A stretch of DNA of 41,582 bases from an uncultured Eggerthellaceae bacterium (lineage in GTDB: Bacteria; Actinomycetota; Coriobacteriia; Coriobacteriales; Eggerthellaceae), in NCBI GenBank assembly GCA_934670115.1, contig CAKUOV010000019.1, forward strand, positions 1 through 41,582, in the 5' to 3' direction. Both the position numbers and the translations under genes were made by a program. A model generated the notes under the pieces. It did no database searches and was not told the origin of the DNA. It saw only the letters and a program-made list of their open reading frames with translations. Shown piece after piece: positions 18,496 to 27,251 of the stretch (positions are counted from its first letter, which is position 1; each line of letters opens with the position of its first letter).

Positions 18496-19350
18496 TTAAA
18501 GCGCTGTGGCCTCGGCAAATTCGCGGTTCACTTCCACGCGCAGCGCTTCAGCGATTTCAGGAGCACCGCCACCGAACGGCTTTCCTTCGAATTCATTCGC
18601 GAACCGGCACAGATTTGAAGAGCTGGTCACGATAATCTCTTGTGCGCCGCGCAGCGTGTCCAAATCATACGGCTCTTCGTGAACGGGAATACCCAGCTTG
18701 TTCGCCGCCTTGATCAGGTGCTTTCGTGCAATACCCGGCAAAATCAAGTTGTCGGTAGGCGCTGTCCACAACTCGTTGTTCAAAATGATGGAAACATTGC
18801 TGTGCGCACATTCCGTTACGCGATTGCCCATCTCCTTGCGATAGAACACCGTTTCCGCCACACCTTCGCGCTTAGCTGCTTGCGAGCTCATAACGGCAGG
18901 CAGCAGATTCAGCGTTTTAACATTGCAGTGGAAAAAGCGCGTGTCTTGTTCGCTGCGCAGCTTGATGCGCTCGGTGCCATCGGGCATAACCTGAGGCTTG
19001 ATCATAATCCACAGATTACCCGGCACATTTTCCTCGTAATCGTGAGAGCGAGGCTTCATGCCACCACGCGTGACCTGGTAATACACGAAATGCTCGGGGG
19101 AGTCCACTTTCTTCACCAAATCGTTTAGCAAATCGCGCAGCTCATCGCGCGACACAGGAATGTTGATATCGGTCAAACGCGCGCTGTTGAAGAAACGATC
19201 CAGGTGCTCCTCCATGGCGAAAATCTTGTAATTGCGGGCAGGACCGGCATCGTACACGCCATCGCCAAACCAGTGAACGCGGTCGTTCATAGGGATGGTC
19301 ATTTCTTCAAGCAGGCCATACGTTCCGTTGTAGTAGCCCAGATTCTCCAT
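18496..19350 (-). CDS. dat: D-amino-acid transaminase (fold-type IV PLP enzyme)
   Basis: The protein has 284 residues. It interconverts D-alanine plus 2-oxoglutarate with pyruvate plus D-glutamate. The PLP-binding lysine is K145, exactly the position of the Bacillus enzyme, in FHCNVKTLNLLPAV. The carboxylate-binding R101 and H103 (KPRSHDYE) of the D-specific enzymes are present, and VTECAHSNV supplies the glutamate that contacts the pyridine ring. These favour a D-amino-acid transaminase over a branched-chain aminotransferase. The start has GAAAGGAAG upstream. It lies between the symporter and the DUF4392 gene on the same strand. The N-terminal pocket reads VYDAGPARNYKIF, somewhat unlike the usual VYEVIRVYNG, so substrate preference could differ. 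Confidence 0.88.
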   Translation of the reverse strand: MENLGYYNGTYGLLEEMTIPMNDRVHWFGDGVYDAGPARNYKIFAMEEHLDRFFNSARLTDINIPVSRDELRDLLNDLVKKVDSPEHFVYYQVTRGGMKPRSHDYEENVPGNLWIMIKPQVMPDGTERIKLRSEQDTRFFHCNVKTLNLLPAVMSSQAAKREGVAETVFYRKEMGNRVTECAHSNVSIILNNELWTAPTDNLILPGIARKHLIKAANKLGIPVHEEPYDLDTLRGAQEIIVTSSSNLCRFANEFEGKPFGGGAPEIAEALRVEVNREFAEATAL

Positions 19351-19514
19351 GGTAAAACGCTTCCTTTCTTCACGCCTTCGCTGGAAAAGACGTGGTCATT
19401 CACTCAATTGCCGCTGTACGCCCAAGTTAAACGGCAAGTCAGCAGCTTTCCGCACAAAGGGCGGGAGCAAATTGCGCGCTCCCGCCGCTTGTCCAAAGTC
19501 GTTAAATCCGTCTC

Positions 19515-21050
19515 TTACTTCTCATCGAACTGAGGAATCTCAGTCGTGTCAACTTCGTCCAGGTTGTTATCATACACGTAATGCTTCGTATCGCGAGCGA
19601 TAACTGCGGACAAACCCAAAATCGCAATGCAGTTAGGAATTGCCATCAGGGCGTTCATCACGTCAGCGAAATTCCACACCGTAGAGCTCAGGTTCGAAAC
19701 CGATGCGCTGTTAGCAGCATCGCCAACCATCATGCAGCCCCAGAACACGAACAGCAAGAACGCGATGTAATACGGGGTCTTTGCTTTCTTGCCCAGCAGG
19801 TAGCTGATAGCGCGGTTGCCGTACTGGCTCCAGCCCAACATGGTGGAGTACGTGAACGTAAGCAGACCAACAAGCAAAACCAGCGGACCGAACACGGGGA
19901 TCTTCTCGAAAGCCGCGGTGGCAAGACCAGCGCCGGAGGAAATGGTGCCATTTGCAACAGCCGTAGAGAGCTCGGGGTTCGCAAGCAGCGTGGTCATGAG
20001 CATAAGGCCGGTGATCAAGCAAACAACAACGGTATCCCAGAACGTGCCCGTCATGGAAACAAGCGCCTGACGTGCGGGGTTGCGGGTAGTGGCCGATGCA
20101 GCAACCAACGGAGCAGAACCCATGCCGCTTTCGTTGGAGAAGATGCCGCGCTTAAAACCGAACTGCAATGCCAGCGTAACGGTTGATCCAACGGCGCCGC
20201 CAGCAGCACCTGCCGGAGTGAACGCGCCTACCAGAATCTGGCGGATAGCCTCGCCCAGATACTCGCCATTCATGCCAATAATGACCAAGCAGCATACCAC
20301 ATAGAAGATTGCCATAATAGGAACGAGCTTTTCGCAAACCGTGGAGATGGATTTAATACCGCCCAAGATAACAATTGCAACAAGAGCAACAACCACAATG
20401 CCCACGAGCCACTGAGGAATAGCCTTGCCATCGATCAACGACGTGTTGTACAGGGCGTCAGCCAGGGAATTTGACTGGGTGGAAGCGCCAATGCCAAACG
20501 CAGCCAGCGACGCGAACAAGGCAAACAGGATAGCCAAGATGCGGCCAGCCTTCTTGTTCTTGAAGCCGCGCTCCAAAGCATACATTGCGCCGCCCAGCAT
20601 CTTGCCCGAGTGGTCCTTAACGCGATACTTCACGCCAATGAGCGTTTCGGCATACTTGGTGGCAATGCCCAAAATGCCCGTGATCCACATCCAGAAGATA
20701 GCGCCGGGGCCGCCAAACAAAAGACCGGTGCCAACGCCCACGATGTTGCCGGTACCAATGGTTGCGGCAAGCGCTGTAGTCAAAGCGCCGAACTGGGTAA
20801 TGTCGCCTTCGGCGTTGGAAGGATCGTCCTTCGTGACGGACAGCTTGATACCCGTTCCCAGCTTTCGCTGAATGAAGCCGGTGCGCACCGTCATGAAAAT
20901 GTGCGTGAACAGCAAAAGCAAAATCATGATGGGGCCCCACACGAAGCCATCAACGGCGTTGATGACGTCAAGCACACTTGAGGCTCCTGAAAGCCCTTCA
21001 GCCAACCCGGTGAATGGAGCAATGAAGAACGATGTTAAGAAATCCTCCAT
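19515..21050 (-). CDS. AGCS-family sodium:alanine/glycine symporter
   Basis: The protein has 511 residues from the ATG at 21050, chosen because AAAGGGG precedes it; an in-frame GTG 99 bases upstream would add a non-family tail. About ten membrane helices are visible. Family signatures include GTGNIVGVGTGLLFGGPGA, MWITGILGIATKYAE, FGIGASTQSNSLAD and ESGMGSAPLVAASA. AGCS carriers take up L- or D-alanine or glycine with sodium. Directly downstream of it are a D-amino-acid transaminase and a D-glutamate-cyclase-type gene, so uptake of D-alanine is a sensible guess. Selectivity for D- or L-alanine cannot be read here. Confidence 0.92.
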   Translation of the reverse strand: MEDFLTSFFIAPFTGLAEGLSGASSVLDVINAVDGFVWGPIMILLLLFTHIFMTVRTGFIQRKLGTGIKLSVTKDDPSNAEGDITQFGALTTALAATIGTGNIVGVGTGLLFGGPGAIFWMWITGILGIATKYAETLIGVKYRVKDHSGKMLGGAMYALERGFKNKKAGRILAILFALFASLAAFGIGASTQSNSLADALYNTSLIDGKAIPQWLVGIVVVALVAIVILGGIKSISTVCEKLVPIMAIFYVVCCLVIIGMNGEYLGEAIRQILVGAFTPAGAAGGAVGSTVTLALQFGFKRGIFSNESGMGSAPLVAASATTRNPARQALVSMTGTFWDTVVVCLITGLMLMTTLLANPELSTAVANGTISSGAGLATAAFEKIPVFGPLVLLVGLLTFTYSTMLGWSQYGNRAISYLLGKKAKTPYYIAFLLFVFWGCMMVGDAANSASVSNLSSTVWNFADVMNALMAIPNCIAILGLSAVIARDTKHYVYDNNLDEVDTTEIPQFDEK

Positions 21051-21445
21051 GACATTCCCCTTTCTTTCGATGGGAAAGCGTATGGCTAGAAAGGTTCGTC
21101 CCGCGGGGTCACCGCGGAGGGGTTGCGCAAGATTTGCTTGGAAATTCACCTGCGCTTGGAACGAGCCTTTTTAGCCCGAACGCTTTCGCGTTGAACATTA
21201 CAAGGGAAATGGTACGGACGCTTTTTTTCCAAAACGTTTCTACCTGGGAAATTGAATGCTACAAGGCGTTAACATACGGTTACCGCACTGTTACGAAGGG
21301 TTGTATCGCGACGGATGCGCGCGTGGGCGCGGTAGATGCGCCGGCAGCATAGCCGAAATTCAACCATTTTCGGTTGTTTTTAAACCGTTTTTCTTTCTTT
21401 TTAAACTATTTTTTTATACAATCAGGTGAAAGAAAGGAGCAAGCC
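21051..21445. promoter_or_regulatory. Divergent promoter region between symporter and HipA-like gene
   Basis: These 395 bases separate two divergent genes and hold no recognisable gene. Near the rightward gene are two copies of TTTTTAAAC (within 21376-21385 and 21397-21406), 21 bases apart, or two helical turns, inside a T-rich stretch. TATACA at 21415-21420 is a possible -10. The repeats could be an operator for the HTH of the downstream protein; this is inference. Confidence 0.4.
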
Positions 21446-22774
21446 ATGCCATACAACACCAGCATAAAAGATGCAGCTCAACTGCTTGGAATAACGCCGC
21501 AGGCCGTGCACAAGCGCATTGCCAACGGAGCATTGATCGCGCAAAAAACAAATAACCATTGGCTTGTTGATGACGAGTCGCTGCTGGTGGCCAAAAAGAA
21601 TGCGCCAAAAACTGGACGTAAGCGGAAAGGCACAACGTATCTGCTTATGAACCGCGAATATCCTGTGATGGAATTCTCCTTTGATGAAACAGATTGCTCT
21701 TTTCTGCCGCGTGAAGTGCTTGATTCAACACGAGCTCCTTTAGGTACCGTAACACGCAACGGAAGAGGAAATGCGCTCGGTCTGAAAAACTGGTGGGAGC
21801 ATCGCTGTATACCCGAAGGTCGTACAGGAATGGATAGCAAGCTTGCGGCGCTTGGCGTAACGGACGCAAGCCTTATTCCTTTTCGCAATCTGGGATTTTC
21901 GCTTTCTGATCAGTATTGGATACAACCAGAAGGCGAAAATCTTACATGGGATGACCTCAATTACTTCCACAATCCCTTCGGTAACGCGAACGGCGCCTGG
22001 GATAATTGGCTCGACGAAGTAGGCCTTTCCTCCCCCGACAACACATCTGAAGGCGTGCTTCCTAAAAAATGGATTCACGAGGGTTCTGACCGCATTCTGT
22101 TAAAAGGCCATAATCCTTGGACCGACCAGCAGGTTTATAACGAAACGGTAGCAACAGCCCTTTATCGACGAGTGCTCGATGCGCACGACTACGTGCCATA
22201 CGAAGTGCGCAATATCAACGGTTTGGGCGTTGTAAGCGCCTGCACTTGCTTCCTTCGCGATGACGAGGAATACGTTCCCGCAAGTCTGGTACATGAAACG
22301 GAAACAACGAAGCACAACGAAACAGTCTATCAAGCAATCGTTCGCAAAGCTTGCAACCTGGGAATTCCCCGCCATGAGGTAGAGCTGAGCCTATCGAAAA
22401 TGGTTGTGTGCGATAGCATCTTGGCAAACAGCGATCGCCACTTGCGCAACTTCGGCTTTATACGCAATGTGGAAACGCTTGCATGGCGCATGGCTCCCCT
22501 GTTTGACAACGGCAACAGCCTTTGGTTTGACAAGGACGAATCAATGGTTGCAAAGGGAGACTACTCATTCATCAGCCGTCCTTTTGACCCTAATCCCACA
22601 CGTCAGCTATTGCTTAGCTTGGAAAACGCATGGTTTGATCTTGATTTGCTCGACGGTTTCCCTCAAGAAGCGATCGAGATACTGGAGAATGGAAACATCA
22701 GCCAATGGCGTACAGAATACCTCGAACATGGCATTGAGCAACGTATTCAAGCACTTAAAATCATTTGGGGATAA
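21446..22774 (+). CDS. HipA-like Ser/Thr kinase with N-terminal DNA-binding domain
   Basis: The protein has 442 residues from the ATG at 21446, preceded by AAAGGAG. Residues 1-45 form an excisionase/MerR-like helix-turn-helix (IKDAAQLLGITPQAVHKRI...HWLVDDESL). A linker with basic residues leads to a HipA-type domain: ILANSDRHLRNFGF gives a candidate catalytic D330 and metal-binding N335, and APLFDNGNSL gives D354. HipA kinases phosphorylate proteins and act as toxins or regulators. No separate HipB antitoxin gene is next to it, and the fused HTH may replace it. The region between HTH and kinase (about 60-200) differs from classical HipA. The gene is monocistronic. The family call rests on short motifs. 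Confidence 0.72.
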   Translation: MPYNTSIKDAAQLLGITPQAVHKRIANGALIAQKTNNHWLVDDESLLVAKKNAPKTGRKRKGTTYLLMNREYPVMEFSFDETDCSFLPREVLDSTRAPLGTVTRNGRGNALGLKNWWEHRCIPEGRTGMDSKLAALGVTDASLIPFRNLGFSLSDQYWIQPEGENLTWDDLNYFHNPFGNANGAWDNWLDEVGLSSPDNTSEGVLPKKWIHEGSDRILLKGHNPWTDQQVYNETVATALYRRVLDAHDYVPYEVRNINGLGVVSACTCFLRDDEEYVPASLVHETETTKHNETVYQAIVRKACNLGIPRHEVELSLSKMVVCDSILANSDRHLRNFGFIRNVETLAWRMAPLFDNGNSLWFDKDESMVAKGDYSFISRPFDPNPTRQLLLSLENAWFDLDLLDGFPQEAIEILENGNISQWRTEYLEHGIEQRIQALKIIWG

Positions 22775-22969
22775 CCACTTCCCTTCAGCGCCAAAACGGG
22801 AAAGAACGCCCAGGCAATCTGGCGGATCCTACTATGCAGAAGCTTCTGGCTGGTCACCCTATAAGCTACGGCGGCATCCACATGAGGGGTGCCGCCGCAT
22901 CGGGCGCAGTCGCCTTACCAGCAAGCATGCTGCAACATACTGCATGAACCGGTAAAGCATAAAGAAAGA

Positions 22970-24307
22970 TTAACGCAGTTCAACCTCAATAAGATCACCT
23001 GCTGCAGGGGGCTCGATGCCTGGTCCGCTGGGCATCATGTAATACGCGTTCGCGTGCCATGTTTCGCGGCTTCCCGCATGGCCTTTCACCGGCGTAGCCT
23101 GCATCATGCCATCGGCGCCTTGCGAGAGCATGACAAACTTGATGCCGTAGAATGTTGCACCTGGGTTCACCACGCTGGGACGCACTTCCCCATCGGCGCG
23201 CAGCGTCTGCTCCTTCTCGCGCTTGTGCGCTTCGGCGGTCGCCGCTTTTGCCGCCGCTTCATTTGTCAGCGGTTTCACGGCATCGTTTTTCGGGCCCTTT
23301 CCGGGAAACGCTTCCGTCAGGCGCGCAACGATGCGAGCCGGCTCGGCCGGCAAACCCAGCCACGTGCGCATGAGCGGGCGCAAGTAGAAGTTCATGGTGA
23401 AGCTGGCGCCGCCGCTTGGGCCGGAAATACCCACAACCGGCGTGCCATTCACGTACGCGTAGCTGCTATGATGTCCTGGGCCATGATTCGTTTCATGGCA
23501 CACGACCTGGCCTAACGCTTCTAGCTGCTCGCACGACCAGTCATCGGAGCCCTTGGAAGAACCGGCATTGAGCACCACAATGTCCGCCAAAGCGCACGCA
23601 TCCAAAACAGCAGCTTCAATGCGCTCGGGAATATCGGGCACAATGTCGAAGATCATCGGCTGGCCACCCCACTGCTCAATCTTGCCGCGCGCAAGAATGC
23701 TGTTCGTCTCAAGATTACGACCTGCAGGAACAATGCCACCCGGCGCAATAAGCTCGTTGCCCGTGGGGATGAATGCAACGCGCGGTTTGCGGACCACGGG
23801 AACGCTAGTCACATTACCGCCCGCAATCTGCGCCATAACGTCGGGAGTGACCACGGTACCCACAGCTGCCAGCACGTCGCCTACTTTCTGCGTGCTGCCC
23901 GCGGGTCGCGTTCCCGCAAAGCGCTTCGACGGCGCTGCGTCGATAGATACATGCTGCTGGTCTTCCGACACCGCAACGTGCTCGATAACGATGGCGGTAT
24001 CGAAGCCTGCCGGCATGGCAATGCCTGTGTTCGCAAATTGCCAGTTCACACCGCGAACCCACGTGCTGGTATCAGGGTCGCCGTTCTCGAAGTCCTCCCA
24101 GCGAACCGCAATGGAATCCATGCAGCACGTGAGTACGTTCGGGGTTTCCGTTTGCGCCAGAACATCGCGCGCCAGCACACGCCCTTGCGCCTCGGCAAGG
24201 CTCACCAGCTCCACGCGATCTTCAATGGCCCCGAAATCGCACAGCTCCAAAATGCCCTCTACCGCCTGCTGGCGCGAAAGCTCAATGTGCTTGGAATGGT
24301 CACGCAT
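22970..24307 (-). CDS. moeA: MoeA-like molybdopterin molybdotransferase
   Basis: The protein has 445 residues from the ATG at 24307, preceded by AAAGGAG; an upstream extension is not family-like. MoeA inserts molybdenum into molybdopterin-AMP. Seen are the N-terminal region with MDSIAVRWEDF where classical MoeA has a MDGYA-type motif, the MoCF-like domain with RVAFIPTGNELIAPG, a SNSI-like ETNSILARG, and NAGSSKGSDDW in place of GGCSTGDYDY. A charged insert of Ala/Lys/Glu lies at about residues 345-375. These departures suggest a diverged subgroup, perhaps for particular molybdo- or tungsto-enzymes. It is near but not contiguous with modABC. Family membership is confident; the metal is not determined. 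Confidence 0.85.
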   Translation of the reverse strand: MRDHSKHIELSRQQAVEGILELCDFGAIEDRVELVSLAEAQGRVLARDVLAQTETPNVLTCCMDSIAVRWEDFENGDPDTSTWVRGVNWQFANTGIAMPAGFDTAIVIEHVAVSEDQQHVSIDAAPSKRFAGTRPAGSTQKVGDVLAAVGTVVTPDVMAQIAGGNVTSVPVVRKPRVAFIPTGNELIAPGGIVPAGRNLETNSILARGKIEQWGGQPMIFDIVPDIPERIEAAVLDACALADIVVLNAGSSKGSDDWSCEQLEALGQVVCHETNHGPGHHSSYAYVNGTPVVGISGPSGGASFTMNFYLRPLMRTWLGLPAEPARIVARLTEAFPGKGPKNDAVKPLTNEAAAKAATAEAHKREKEQTLRADGEVRPSVVNPGATFYGIKFVMLSQGADGMMQATPVKGHAGSRETWHANAYYMMPSGPGIEPPAAGDLIEVELR

Positions 24308-24854
24308 GAAAAGCTCCTTTCGACGATTCGCAACGGATGGCCGGCGCCCGCAACGTTCGGACGTGCGCTTTGCTGTTGCAGCTGAACGCTTCCCCGCGGA
24401 CACATTGCGCAACACTGCCCGTTGAGCCGGAACCAAACCCCGTTCTTTTTATTCGTTCCACAGTATAATGCGAAAAAGACTCTTTTTGAGTTACAAAGCG
24501 GCCAGAACGACCCTATTTGTTGGAAAAACCACCTTGAATTCAGGCTAATCGACGATTGAGAGTAGTTTAGGGGGTGCGGACAGAGAGAAAAGAGGGCGTT
24601 TTTTGCTGAGTTTACGTCCATCGTATATCAATCAACAAAATAACCCCAGTTCAAACGCTTGCAGAAAAATCGAGAGACAAACTGTCACTAAGCCGTTGTT
24701 TCAATGACCACTCCCTATCGTCGATTTGCCCGAATCTGCACCCACTTTTCCAACGAGCAAGGTCTATGGAGACAAAGAATGCGCGCGATGCTCCTGGATT
24801 TGGCATCGCTCCGACACAGACGCAAAAGGGGAGAGCAAATCGGGGGAGGCGAGA
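24308..24854. other. 547-base intergenic stretch with no recognised gene
   Basis: This long gap lies upstream of moeA and downstream of the ComEC-like gene. The left part contains an AGTATAATG whose reverse reads TATACT (24462-24467) as a possible -10 for leftward moeA transcription. Plus-strand frames (for example from 24704) are short, basic and lack family features. No riboswitch, tRNA or clear terminator was recognised. Confidence 0.45.
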
Positions 24855-26222
24855 TCACGGTTGGCAAATACCACATGGGTCGTAACCCCACGAACGAACT
24901 TCGTCGCGCGTTGCCTCTACGACCTGCTTGTTTTTATCTTTCATCTTTCCCACTGATTTGCATTCTGGATAGTGGAATTTCATCGTGTTCGTGTTCAAAA
25001 CGTATTCGTGCGGGGCGGCGGAAGCGTTGTCCGCCGAACCGCCGGTCGCGTCATCGGGGGCATTTCCACCGGTCGCAGCGTTGCTACTCGAACCACCTGA
25101 TGCCGACTTCGACTTTCCCGGAGCCGTAGGAGCTTCGGTTGTGGTCTTCGTCGTGGTGGCGGCCAGGGAGCCATCGCGCAGCTCAAACGTGATATCACCC
25201 ACTTGATCAGTGCGATAGATTGCAGCGCCAAAGTCTTGAATGCGCTCCATCACACGCTCGGAGGGATGCCCATAGTCGTTCACACCCACGCTGACCACTG
25301 CGTACTGCGGCGCAACGGCCGCTAGAAAAGCAGCCGATGTTGAAGTGAGCGACCCATGATGCCCCACATGCAAAACCGTAGCGGAAACATTTGCTCCCTC
25401 TGAAAGAAGTGCCTGTTCAGCAGGGTTTTCTGCATCGCCGGGGAACAAAAAAGACGCACCACCGCAATCGATACGCACAACCAGCGACCCATTGTTGCTA
25501 TCGGAAAACGCCTGTTGGGTACGTAAAAACGTAACCGTCGCATCGCCCAGGGTAAAGCTGTCGTCGTTTTGCGGAACAACAATGCCCGAGCCGTTTCTCT
25601 CGTTGTATTTCACCATATGGGCGAATGTTTCCGAATCGCTTCGGTCAACCGAGCAGTACAAAGAATCGCACGTTGCGTAATTCAGCGCGGCGGCAATGCC
25701 CCCAATGTGGTCGGCGTCAGGATGCGTGGCAATCACAGCATCCAGGTGATTGACGCCAAGTTTTTCAAGCGTTGCGTAAATTTTACGCGAAGCCGAAGAG
25801 GCACCCCCGTCAATCAAAAGCCAGTGACCCCGCGATTCCAACAACGTTGCGTCTCCCTGACCAACATCAAGGAAACGGACAGTAAGTTCTGCGTCTTCCT
25901 CGTACGTTTCCCCTGGTAGTTGCACTGTTTGACCAGGAGTCGAACCCGCTGTTGTCGCGACAGATTCTGCAGCAGTGCCCGATGCGCTTCCTTCGGAAGG
26001 GGCAGTTGGCTGCGAAGAGAACGCAAACGCTGCCGCAAGAAGGCATAGGACAACGAGCGCCGTCGCAACAACAGCGCCGAATCGTTTTGAAAAATTAATC
26101 TTCTTGTTTTGCGTGCCCACATTCACCTTCAACGCGCACAAATAATCTTGTTGCTCAGTATAGAACAATGTACGTCCAGAAAAGCCGATTGAAATAACGC
26201 CCCTTCGCCGCATGTTCACCAC
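24855..26222 (-). CDS. ComEC-like metallo-beta-lactamase-fold hydrolase, membrane-anchored or secreted
   Basis: The protein has up to 455 residues. A single hydrophobic segment (about 49-67) is followed by a Ser/Thr/Ala linker. The hydrolase domain (about 105-345) has FLDVGQGDATLL, the metal-binding ATHPDADHIGG, and VLHVGHHGS. A second low-complexity linker (TTTKTTTEAPT to GGSADNAS) precedes a C-terminal domain of about 48 residues with YVLNTNTMKFHYPECKSV and DPCGICQP, a Cys/His motif often attached to secreted nucleases. It resembles the detached hydrolase part of DNA-uptake protein ComEC and may cut extracellular nucleic acid. The start is uncertain: the longest frame begins with GTG at 26222, but in-frame TTG/GTG codons near 26126-26132 are possible. 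Confidence 0.8.
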   Translation of the reverse strand: MVNMRRRGVISIGFSGRTLFYTEQQDYLCALKVNVGTQNKKINFSKRFGAVVATALVVLCLLAAAFAFSSQPTAPSEGSASGTAAESVATTAGSTPGQTVQLPGETYEEDAELTVRFLDVGQGDATLLESRGHWLLIDGGASSASRKIYATLEKLGVNHLDAVIATHPDADHIGGIAAALNYATCDSLYCSVDRSDSETFAHMVKYNERNGSGIVVPQNDDSFTLGDATVTFLRTQQAFSDSNNGSLVVRIDCGGASFLFPGDAENPAEQALLSEGANVSATVLHVGHHGSLTSTSAAFLAAVAPQYAVVSVGVNDYGHPSERVMERIQDFGAAIYRTDQVGDITFELRDGSLAATTTKTTTEAPTAPGKSKSASGGSSSNAATGGNAPDDATGGSADNASAAPHEYVLNTNTMKFHYPECKSVGKMKDKNKQVVEATRDEVRSWGYDPCGICQP

Positions 26223-26331
26223 GGGGGAACGGAGGCGACCATAGCGCGGCGCACTACACCATCTCTTCGGACAATTCAGCTAATTTATACTTACGACTAA
26301 ATATTTCTATAAAAATATATTTCTAATCGTA

Positions 26332-26337
26332 TATAAT
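26332..26337 (+). promoter_or_regulatory. Probable -10 element of the molybdate operon
   Basis: TATAAT lies 60 bases before the modA start in a very A/T-rich region. A matching -35 is weak. The operator-like dyad begins 3 bases downstream, where the transcript should start. Confidence 0.5.
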
Positions 26338-26339
26338 CT

Positions 26340-26367
26340 GTAAATACGATAATTTCTTCGTATTTAC
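26340..26367. promoter_or_regulatory. Operator-like inverted repeat upstream of modA
   Basis: GTAAATACGA (26340-26349) and TCGTATTTAC (26358-26367) are exact reverse complements with an 8-base spacer. The position at or just after the likely transcription start suggests a repressor site, for example for a molybdate- or tungstate-responsive regulator. A weaker dyad with TACGA...TCGTA ends lies upstream at 26292-26332. The regulator gene was not found in the window. Confidence 0.65.
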
Positions 26368-26396
26368 CGATCAATTTAAGAAAAGATAGGAGCGCC

Positions 26397-27209
26397 ATGA
26401 AAAAGAAGAAGCTGGGCGCGGTTGCCGCTGTTGCAATGTGTGCCGTACTGGGATTGAGCGGTCTAGCGGGATGTGCATCAAGCGAAAGTTCGACATCTGC
26501 CTCAACTTCCGCCGACTCATCAGCGCAAACGCAAACTCTTGAGGGAAAGACGCTCAATATCTATTGCGGCGCGGGCATGACCGACCCCTTCCAGAAAATC
26601 GCCGACGAGTTCAAAGCGCAGACGGGCTGCGAAATGGTCATTACATTTGCCAACGCCGCGCAGATCCAAACCCAAATCAAAACCACCGAGGAAGGCGACT
26701 TCTTCTTTGCCGGTTCAAAAGAAGAGACGAAGCCCGTTGAAGAATACGTTACTTCAAGCACCGATTTGGTGAAGCACATTCCCGTTCTTGTTGTTCCCAA
26801 GGATAACCCCAAGAACATCGCAAGCCTAAACGACCTGGTCAACGCTGACACCATTCTTATTGGCGACCCCGAGTCCACACCCATCGGCAAGATTGCCAAA
26901 AAAGCGTTCACCGATGCAGGCATTTTCGATACCGTTTCCGACAAGCTGACCACAACCACCACGGCGCCGCAAATTGCCGCTGCGCTGGCACGCGGCGAAG
27001 GTGACGCGGGCATTGTGTGGAAAGAAAACGTCAAAGCCGACGGCGCTACCATCGTGGCCGATTCGGGTATGGATAGCTACACGAAGGTAATTCCCGCTGC
27101 GCAACTGAAATCCGTTACGGATGCCGATGCCGCTGCTGCGTTCCTGGAGTTCCTGGGCTCCGACGCTGCAAAGAGCATCTGGGCAGAATACGGCTACGAA
27201 CAGGCATAA
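26397..27209 (+). CDS. modA: Molybdate-type ABC transporter substrate-binding lipoprotein
   Basis: The protein has 270 residues. The lipobox LAGC gives the lipidated Cys26, so it sits on the outer face of the membrane. The mature domain has NIYCGAGMTDPFQKIADEF, PVLVVPKDNPKNI, and ARGEGDAGIVWKEN, the pattern of the ModA/WtpA oxyanion-binding family. A short Ser/Thr-rich spacer (27-48) follows the lipid anchor. It is the first gene of modABC, 42 bp before modB. The closely related tungstate binders cannot be ruled out. A GATAGGAG ribosome site precedes the ATG. Confidence 0.85.
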   Translation: MKKKKLGAVAAVAMCAVLGLSGLAGCASSESSTSASTSADSSAQTQTLEGKTLNIYCGAGMTDPFQKIADEFKAQTGCEMVITFANAAQIQTQIKTTEEGDFFFAGSKEETKPVEEYVTSSTDLVKHIPVLVVPKDNPKNIASLNDLVNADTILIGDPESTPIGKIAKKAFTDAGIFDTVSDKLTTTTTAPQIAAALARGEGDAGIVWKENVKADGATIVADSGMDSYTKVIPAAQLKSVTDADAAAAFLEFLGSDAAKSIWAEYGYEQA

Positions 27210-27251
27210 TGCATTTCTGCAAACAGTAATGCACCTTCGAAGATAACAAGC

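Noticed and set aside
22869..22897. Hairpin CGGCGGCA...TGCCGCCG between the HipA-like gene and moeA as a terminator
   Set aside because: The 8-base stem has a 13-base loop and no T-run on either strand; it may be incidental.
24704..25129. Plus-strand frame in the gap downstream of the ComEC-like gene
   Set aside because: Basic, irregular sequence running into the antisense of a real gene; no ribosome site or motif.
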